This document shows positions 59,073 through 64,000 of a stretch of 64,000 nucleotides of DNA, one piece after another. Below the pieces are notes generated by a model, which was not told the origin of the DNA, did not search any database, and saw only the letters and a list, made by a program, of their open reading frames with translations. This DNA is from Deltaproteobacteria bacterium (GTDB lineage: Bacteria; Myxococcota_A; Polyangia; Polyangiales; Polyangiaceae). The translations under genes and the position numbers were made by a program. The stretch spans positions 236,148 to 300,147 of the forward strand of contig JACRCQ010000074.1 in assembly GCA_016218915.1 (NCBI GenBank), in the 5' to 3' direction. The stretch's first letter is position 1; each line of letters begins with the position of its first letter.

Positions 59073-59572
59073 CAGTGGCCTCCCAGCCTGTCGATCCGTC
59101 ACCAACAACGGCCGCGGCGACCTAAAGCAAGGCTCGGTCCATCCCATCGGCCGGTTGGCGCTCCGTGCGCCATGTTCATGACAGAGCCCGGAAGAAGCGT
59201 TGTCCGGACATTGGAAACCGGTCCACCATCCCGCCTCGCCCGCCAGCAGGGTCAGCCATACCTCAGGTTCTGGCCACCCCATCCCCGATATTCCCACCGG
59301 CTAACGAGATTCGGCCAGCTTTTCACTCATGATGCACAGGTCCAGTTTGACCCGTAGCCGGGGTTCATGGACCCCACCAGCTCTTGCTCACGAAGACCCA
59401 GGACAAATCCGGACCAGGCGATCGGAACGCATAGAGCTGCGTGCGGACGCTGGAATCTTCCTCAACCATAGCCCCCTGGTGCCGTTCTTCAGAATGGCTG
59501 TGACGGGTCCCCCGGCGCAGCGTAGCCGCGCGCGTGGTCTGTGCGGCCCACCTACATGATCAGGCACGACCG
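59073..59572. other. 500-nt divergent intergenic region between activator copy 2 and an HD-GYP gene
   Basis: It contains the sigma-54 site at 59126-59141 for the activator. An imperfect inverted repeat GGGGTTCATGGACCCC lies at about 59360-59375 and could be an operator. I see no convincing promoter for the plus-strand HD-GYP gene and no supported ORF. Confidence 0.5.
59126..59141 (-). promoter_or_regulatory. Candidate sigma-54 promoter of activator copy 2
   Basis: On the minus strand the site reads TGGACCGAGCCTTGCT: TGG, CG and TTGCT exact, 10 of 12, about 55 nt before the start codon. It differs from the copy 1 site only in the nonconserved spacer. Confidence 0.6.
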
Positions 59573-60643
59573 ATGGTCCAGGTGATGATAGTCGACGACG
59601 AGGAGCCGGTCCGGCGCATGCTGGCTCGTCTCCTCGCCCGCGAGAACTTCGACTGCGAGGTTGCTGCGGACGCTGCCGAAGCGCGGGCCCTGCTCGGCAA
59701 GGCGCAGTTCGACCTGGTGCTCAGCGACGTCAACATGCCAGGCGAGTCCGGCCTGGCGTTCGTCAAGGACCTGCTCACCGAGTATCCGGAGACTGCCGTC
59801 ATCATGATCACCGGGCTGGACGACCCGGCCCTGGGCCGCGTAGCGATCGAGCTGGGCGCGTACGGCTACATGCTCAAGCCGTTCCACTCCGACGAGATCC
59901 TGATCAACATCGCGAATGCGTTGCGCCGCCGTGCGCTGGAGATCCAGAGCAGCACGCATCGCGAGCGGCTCGAGCACATGGTGCAGGAGCGTACCACGGC
60001 TCTGCGCAGCGCCATCGATCGGCTCCAGAAGGCCGAGATCGAAGTACGCGCTTCGCGCGAGGAGACGATCCGCCGCCTGTCCAAAGCAGCAGAATTCAGG
60101 CACAACGAGACAGCCCTCCACATCGAGCGCATGAGCCGCTACTGCGCGCTGCTGGCGCGACAGCTCGGCATGCCCGCCGAAGGCGTCGAGCTGATGCGGA
60201 CCGCCAGCGCCATGCACGACGTGGGCAAGATCGGCACGCCCGACTCCATCCTTCTCAAGCCGGGCAAGCTCACACCGGAGGAGTTCGAGATCATGAAGCA
60301 GCACTCCGAGATCGGGTACCGGATCTTGACCGGCTCCGATTCGGACCTGCTCAATCTGGCTGCGACCATCGCGTGGACCCACCACGAGAAGTACGACGGC
60401 TCAGGATATCCCCAGGGGCTCCGAGGCGAGGACATTCCGATGGAAGGAAGGGTCTGCGCGATTGCCGACGTATTCGACGCGCTGACCTCCAAGCGGGTGT
60501 ACAAGGGCGCGATGGGTGTGGAGGAGTCGACCGCGATCATGCGCGATGGGCGGGGTAAGCACTTCGACCCTGCGATGCTCGACCTGTTCCTCGACGCTCT
60601 GCCGGAGGTTCTCCACATCCGCGATCACTTCGTGGATGGCTGA
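59573..60643 (+). CDS. Response regulator with canonical HD-GYP phosphodiesterase domain
   Basis: An N-terminal receiver (VDDEEPVRRML; acceptor Asp in LVLSDVNMPGESG) and a coiled linker precede an HD-GYP domain with all hallmarks: HIERMSRY, HDVGKIGTPD, HHEKYDGSGYPQG, DVFDALTSKRVYK. It is expected to degrade c-di-GMP when activated. The length is 356 residues from the ATG at 59573; M5 at 59585 is an alternative start. Confidence 0.93.
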   Translation: MVQVMIVDDEEPVRRMLARLLARENFDCEVAADAAEARALLGKAQFDLVLSDVNMPGESGLAFVKDLLTEYPETAVIMITGLDDPALGRVAIELGAYGYMLKPFHSDEILINIANALRRRALEIQSSTHRERLEHMVQERTTALRSAIDRLQKAEIEVRASREETIRRLSKAAEFRHNETALHIERMSRYCALLARQLGMPAEGVELMRTASAMHDVGKIGTPDSILLKPGKLTPEEFEIMKQHSEIGYRILTGSDSDLLNLAATIAWTHHEKYDGSGYPQGLRGEDIPMEGRVCAIADVFDALTSKRVYKGAMGVEESTAIMRDGRGKHFDPAMLDLFLDALPEVLHIRDHFVDG

Positions 60644-60652
60644 GCGGGCGCC

Positions 60653-60874
60653 TCATGTCGTACATACGTCGTTCGGATTCAGCGTGATGATCGCCGTCTG
60701 ATCCTCCAGATCGATCTGGTGGATCGGGATGAACGAACGTCCGTTGCTGTCGTCGACCTCCAGCATCAGATTCGGCGTCTCGTGCTGGAGCGTCACGAGC
60801 ATGCCGTAGTGCCGGACGCAGTAGCGGAAGTGCTTGAGGTCGACGATCTTGTTTCGATAGGTGCTGACGCGCAT
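60653..60874 (-). CDS. Small protein of unknown function (73 aa)
   Basis: The product (starts MRVSTYRNKIVDLKHFRYC, ends LEDQTAIITLNPNDVCTT) has a balanced composition suggestive of a folded beta-rich domain. I recognise no family. It is convergent with the HD-GYP gene, 9 nt apart. GGAG sits too close to the ATG to be a normal ribosome binding site, so start and reality are uncertain. Confidence 0.4.
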   Translation of the reverse strand: MRVSTYRNKIVDLKHFRYCVRHYGMLVTLQHETPNLMLEVDDSNGRSFIPIHQIDLEDQTAIITLNPNDVCTT

Positions 60875-61004
60875 GCTCCGGGTTCTGCCAACCTCGTGCC
60901 ACCTTGGGGCTTCGCGCTTCCGCGTGGTTGCACGAGCTCATGCGTCAAATTCTTGACGAGGGGGTCATTGGCGCGACGGCGTGATGGCGCAGCCTGTGGG
61001 GGAG

Positions 61005-62147
61005 CTAGCCGTTGGCGACCATGTCCGCGGGGTCCCTCGATGCCAGCACGACAAAGCCTCCTCCGGCCGTTTCCCTGAGATCCAATCGCATGGCTGGCGA
61101 CGCGAGCCAGGGGAATCGATCGAATTCGAGGGGCTCCAGATAGTTCGTCCGGGTGTGGGGATTGTCCGCTACCAGATTCACCGCCGCGTTCAGCGTATTG
61201 AACACCTCGGACATGGCGGCGGTCACGTCCTCCGAAGGCGTTCGCGCACGTTGTTGCGACTGGATCTCCGGGGCTGGCAGCATCATCAGCGCGCCGCCGA
61301 TCTGGATCACGGCCTTCGCATCCGCGAGCATCGCTGCTGCGACGCGCATCTGATCGTCCAGCATCGCTGCTGCGTACCATCCAGTGCTCGAGGGGCCGAG
61401 CTTCGGACCTGCCTTGCGGGGAAGCTCGGTCAAACCCACGGCGTCGCCGACGAGCTGCTGAAGCGACACGTGGAGCGCATCTGCCGGGGGAAAGTGCACG
61501 GGATGCGGAAGCTCGATCTGCACCGCGCGAGTTTCCTGCGCGGCAGGCTCCGCAGCGGGCGCCGCAGCAACCTCCGCATCAGGCGATCCCCGTTCCTCGT
61601 CCTGTGCAGCCGGCACTGGGCCTGACGCCAACCTGGCCTCCAGCATCTCGACGCGTCGATCGAGCAACGCGTTGCGGCGCACGAGGTCTGCCAGGTGTGC
61701 CTCCATCTGCTGCCCTCTTGAGGCCTGCGCCTCGAGGTGCTTGAGCCGGGCCCGGAGGTGCTCGATCGTGCGGGTGAGCTTGCTGGTTTCCGCGTGCTCG
61801 TGCTCGTGGTCTGCGAGCTCCGTCGGCGATACGTCGCGCGGTAAAGCCAAGCCGACCGGAGGGGTGAATGCGACCTGAACCCATCGGTCCTGGTGCGGCC
61901 GGAATGCCCGGTCTTCCACGGTTGCCGTAGGAGTCAGCATGATGCGCTGTGCCGCCATGGACAGCTCGGTGCTTACCGCGTGCTTGGACAGCTCCTCGAC
62001 AATAGCGAGCTCGCCCTCAGCGCACCGCACGACAGGACGCAGAATGCTCACGTCGATCAACTCGATGCTCTCGACCTCGAGGAGCCAGCGGCCCCTGTGC
62101 TGGAGCAGGCGCCGGATGACCGAGCTCTGGGGAACTTCTTGCGACAT
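61005..62147 (-). CDS. Coiled-coil protein with possible CheX/CheC-like C-terminus (380 aa)
   Basis: The N-terminal 110 residues are of unknown type. A coiled coil spans about 115-175 (TIEHLRARLKHLEAQ, RRVEMLEARL), followed by an Ala/Pro/Glu linker. The C-terminal 110 residues contain ALMMLPAPE, then SEVFN (E314, N317) and NLVADN, and end RLDLRETAGGGFVVLAS. That region aligns by eye with the CheX/CheC-like protein at 3422-3919 (ACLSLVPAG, KEILN, LFLADN, RLDVEV). Phosphatase activity is not shown; the Asp/Ser before ExxN is missing. The ATG at 62147 lacks a ribosome binding site. Neighbours are c-di-GMP proteins. Confidence 0.6.
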   Translation of the reverse strand: MSQEVPQSSVIRRLLQHRGRWLLEVESIELIDVSILRPVVRCAEGELAIVEELSKHAVSTELSMAAQRIMLTPTATVEDRAFRPHQDRWVQVAFTPPVGLALPRDVSPTELADHEHEHAETSKLTRTIEHLRARLKHLEAQASRGQQMEAHLADLVRRNALLDRRVEMLEARLASGPVPAAQDEERGSPDAEVAAAPAAEPAAQETRAVQIELPHPVHFPPADALHVSLQQLVGDAVGLTELPRKAGPKLGPSSTGWYAAAMLDDQMRVAAAMLADAKAVIQIGGALMMLPAPEIQSQQRARTPSEDVTAAMSEVFNTLNAAVNLVADNPHTRTNYLEPLEFDRFPWLASPAMRLDLRETAGGGFVVLASRDPADMVANG

Positions 62148-62194
62148 GATGGGGAATCGGCGGCTCGAGCCGCAACCTCGCAACGACGAAGTCC

Positions 62195-62504
62195 TTAACG
62201 GCCGGCTTCGCCGGCACAATAAGACAGGCGCTCATGGGCCGCGTTGGTGCGCTCGGTCTCGTGCCGGATCGCGTAGGCGCTCTCTGCTGCCAACCGATCG
62301 TCGAAGTGGCCCCGGTTGAACACGCCCGTGAGCGGATCGCGGACGCTCGACGGGTGCAGCGTGCGCATCAGCGCCTCTTCCTGCTCGTCGCTCCGTAGCG
62401 CGGTCCCTGGGCGCAAGAGCAGACGGCAGGAACACCTCCTTGGTGTCCCGGATGGGAACAAGAGGTTCCATGGGTCTGGAGTCGGGAATGGATGACGAGC
62501 TCAT
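62195..62504 (-). pseudogene. Frameshifted, truncated GGDEF (diguanylate cyclase) gene
   Basis: The upstream frame starts at an ATG at 62504 (SSSSIPDSRPMEPLVPIRDT) and loses sense near 62410. The next frame continues with EEALMRTLHPSSVRDPLTGVFNRGHFDDRLAAE, the unmistakable entry of a GGDEF domain. It ends after AIRHETERTN, before the catalytic half. So there is at least one frameshift plus loss of the 3' end. It lies 19 nt downstream of the HD-GYP gene, as if once in the same operon. A 6-bp hairpin (GCCGGC-GAA-GCCGGC on the minus strand) at 62201-62215 overlaps its end. Confidence 0.75.
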
Positions 62505-62523
62505 CGTGCGCCCCCTGAAACTC

Positions 62524-63579
62524 CTAGCTTGCCTTGTCCAGCGAGCCTTCCAGCCATCGCATGAATCCGTCCACGACCCGAGGATCGAACTTGCGCTGCG
62601 TCTGTCGCACGATCTCAGCGACCGCCTCGTCCTTCGACCACCCCTTCTTGTAGGGTCGGTCGTGGGTCAGCGCATCGAACACGTCCGCGACCGAAGTAAT
62701 CCTCGCGGCGAGGGGAATGTCGTCGCGCTTGAGCCCGTCGGGGTACCCGGTGCCATCCCAGTTCTCGTGGTGATGGCGGGCGATGGTCTCCGCCATCTGC
62801 AGGAGAGGAAAGCGGCTCCCCGAAAGCAGCTTTGCCCCGGTGGACGCGTGCGCCTTGACCAGCTCGAACTCCTCGGCCGTCAGCTTGCCCGGCTTCAGAA
62901 GCACGGAATCCGGGATCGCGATCTTGCCGACGTCGTGCAGCGGCGCAGCGTGCTGGAGCAGATCAGCTTCGTGGGCTGACAGTCCGAGGGCCAGGGCGAT
63001 CTCCCGCGCCGTGGCGCCCACACGCTGCGTGTGCTCCCCCGTGTCGTCGTCGCGGAACTCCGCCGTCTTCGCGAGCCGCGCAAGGATCTCGTACTGCGCG
63101 TGCTCGAGCTCGATCGTCCGATCGATCACGCACCTCTCGAGGACTTCGTTGCGCGTGCGCGCAGTCGTGTACAGCCAGTGGGTTTCCAGAAGATTGCGGA
63201 CCCGAAGCGTGATCTCTGCGGGATCCAGGGGTTTCGAAAGCAGGTCGCGCGCGCCCCGAGCAAGGCAACGCTTTCGGTTGGCGTCGTCGGCTTGACCCGT
63301 GATCATCAAGACCGGCGGAAAACCCGCCTCTTCCATGTAGGGCGCGAGCTCCTCCATGACCTCGCACCCGTCCATCTTCGGCATGGCCAGGTCGAGCACC
63401 ACGACGTCCGGGCGGAACTCGAGGAACAGCAGCACGGCTTCCCGAGGGTGCGTCGTGCTCTTGACTCTCGTGTAGCCGACACGGCGCATGGCGAGCTCGA
63501 GGGACTTGAGAATCATCGGCTCGTCGTCGACCAGGAGAATCTTCGATTCCAGCAGGGCGTCGGGACAGGCGTGCATCAT
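62524..63579 (-). CDS. Response regulator with canonical HD-GYP phosphodiesterase domain
   Basis: The 351-residue protein has a receiver with LLVDDEPMILK and the acceptor Asp in VVVLDLAMPKMDG. Its HD-GYP domain has HTQRVGATA, HDVGKIAIPD, HHENWDGTGYPDG and DVFDALTHDRPYKK, all expected active-site elements. ATGs at 63579 and 63576 are both possible; neither has a clear ribosome binding site. It precedes the GGDEF pseudogene. Confidence 0.93.
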   Translation of the reverse strand: MMHACPDALLESKILLVDDEPMILKSLELAMRRVGYTRVKSTTHPREAVLLFLEFRPDVVVLDLAMPKMDGCEVMEELAPYMEEAGFPPVLMITGQADDANRKRCLARGARDLLSKPLDPAEITLRVRNLLETHWLYTTARTRNEVLERCVIDRTIELEHAQYEILARLAKTAEFRDDDTGEHTQRVGATAREIALALGLSAHEADLLQHAAPLHDVGKIAIPDSVLLKPGKLTAEEFELVKAHASTGAKLLSGSRFPLLQMAETIARHHHENWDGTGYPDGLKRDDIPLAARITSVADVFDALTHDRPYKKGWSKDEAVAEIVRQTQRKFDPRVVDGFMRWLEGSLDKAS

Positions 63580-63717
63580 GGGTTGGTTGCTCTGGCGCGC
63601 CTGCGCCGGGAGCGTGGATCACGCTCGAAGCGGAAGCGCATTCATCCCTGCACCCGTACTTTGCAAGGAGCGATCCAACGTGCCCGGAGCCCGCAGCCCT
63701 CGTGCAGCAGGCTCAGG

Positions 63718-63921
63718 CTAGGCCGTTGATTGCGGACCCTCCAGCACGGTGTAGTGGTGCGACTGAGCAAACGGCTCGTGAGCTTGCGAATCATCGGGTC
63801 GTCTTCCGGCGTTCTGCTTGACGATGCCGTAGACGGTGGCGAGGCCGAGACCGGTTCCATTGCCAAGCGTCTTGGGTGATCCGGAGGGGGTCGGCCGACA
63901 GGCCGGGGGGCGGTGAATATC
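63718..63921 (-). pseudogene. Histidine kinase C-terminal remnant
   Basis: This minus-strand frame encodes GNGTGLGLATVYGIVKQN (about 63811-63864), the G2 box and following strand of a hybrid-type histidine kinase ATPase domain. Upstream the homology ends at once and an in-frame TAG lies at 63922-63924. Downstream the frame stops at 63718 with an unrelated tail. No start codon or kinase body fits, so it is read as debris of a deleted gene. The flanks 63580-63717 and 63925-64000 show nothing I can support. Confidence 0.7.
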
Positions 63922-64000
63922 CTACGCGCCGGCAGTCCAACCCGCCGCCCACGCCTCCCAGCGCCACATTCCCTCATCGAAGTCCCATACCGGTGCAAGC

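Noticed and set aside
63642..63998. 118-codon minus-strand frame at the right edge
   Set aside because: It is in a different frame from the kinase remnant and is Arg/Pro-rich. The G2-box homology is in the neighbouring frame.

Overview
This 64-kb, GC-rich window is almost entirely one flagellar and chemotaxis locus with a signalling fringe. Several features suggest a flagellated member of the Myxococcota or a related deltaproteobacterial lineage. There are lipoproteins with Asp/Ala-rich linkers (a formylglycine-generating-enzyme-like lipoprotein and a cysteine-ladder lipoprotein). There are two sigma-54 activators, many HD-GYP, HDOD and hybrid-kinase proteins, and a CsrA/FliW pair. The taxon is an inference; no rRNA, tRNA or housekeeping marker is present.

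Layout. (1) 1-4.8 kb, minus strand: a chemotaxis operon cheX-cheY-cheX/cheC-like-(tiny ORF)-cheA-cheW, with cheW cut by the left edge. (2) 5.0-8.9 kb, plus: a FlgJ-type glucosaminidase coupled to neuA-neuB-neuC, which make a CMP-nonulosonic (sialic) acid. (3) 8.9-13.1 kb, plus: an HD-GYP-like regulator, an HDOD protein and a hybrid histidine kinase. (4) 13.1-17.3 kb, minus: fliD-fliS followed by a methyltransferase-TPR protein and the FGE-like lipoprotein. (5) 17.3-21.4 kb, minus: two short flagellins, the Maf flagellin glycosyltransferase and csrA. (6) 21.4-28.1 kb, minus: flgG-A-H-I-J-M-N-K-L. (7) 28.2-31.1 kb, minus: flbD-motA-motB plus an outer-membrane protein and the Cys-ladder lipoprotein. 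(8) 31.2-32.3 kb, minus: a sigma-54 activator. (9) 32.6-51.7 kb, plus: flgB-flgC-fliE-F-G-H-I-J-K-flgD-flgE-fliL-M-N-O-P-Q-R-flhB-flhA, then flhF-fliA-flgF. (10) 51.8-57.6 kb: a small histidine kinase, fliW with a REC-GGDEF-HDOD protein, and a convergent hybrid kinase. (11) 58-63.6 kb: a second sigma-54 activator, two canonical HD-GYP proteins and two poorly characterised proteins. A frameshifted GGDEF gene and a histidine-kinase remnant mark decaying DNA at the right end.

How it may work together. Sequences close to the -24/-12 sigma-54 consensus lie before cheX, csrA, flgG, flbD, flgB, flhF, fliW and both activator genes. This suggests a hierarchy in which the activators switch on structural, motor and chemotaxis genes. 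FliA, restrained by FlgM, would then serve late genes; one candidate sigma-28 site lies before the downstream flagellin. Both flagellin leaders can fold a hairpin with AGGA in the loop close to the ribosome binding site. With csrA two genes upstream of a flagellin and fliW in the locus, this fits a FliW-CsrA-flagellin feedback loop. The neuABC sugar and Maf probably glycosylate flagellin. Unusual points include a FliM without a CheY-binding N-terminus, up to three CheX/CheC-like proteins, a very short FliK and no flhG after flhF.
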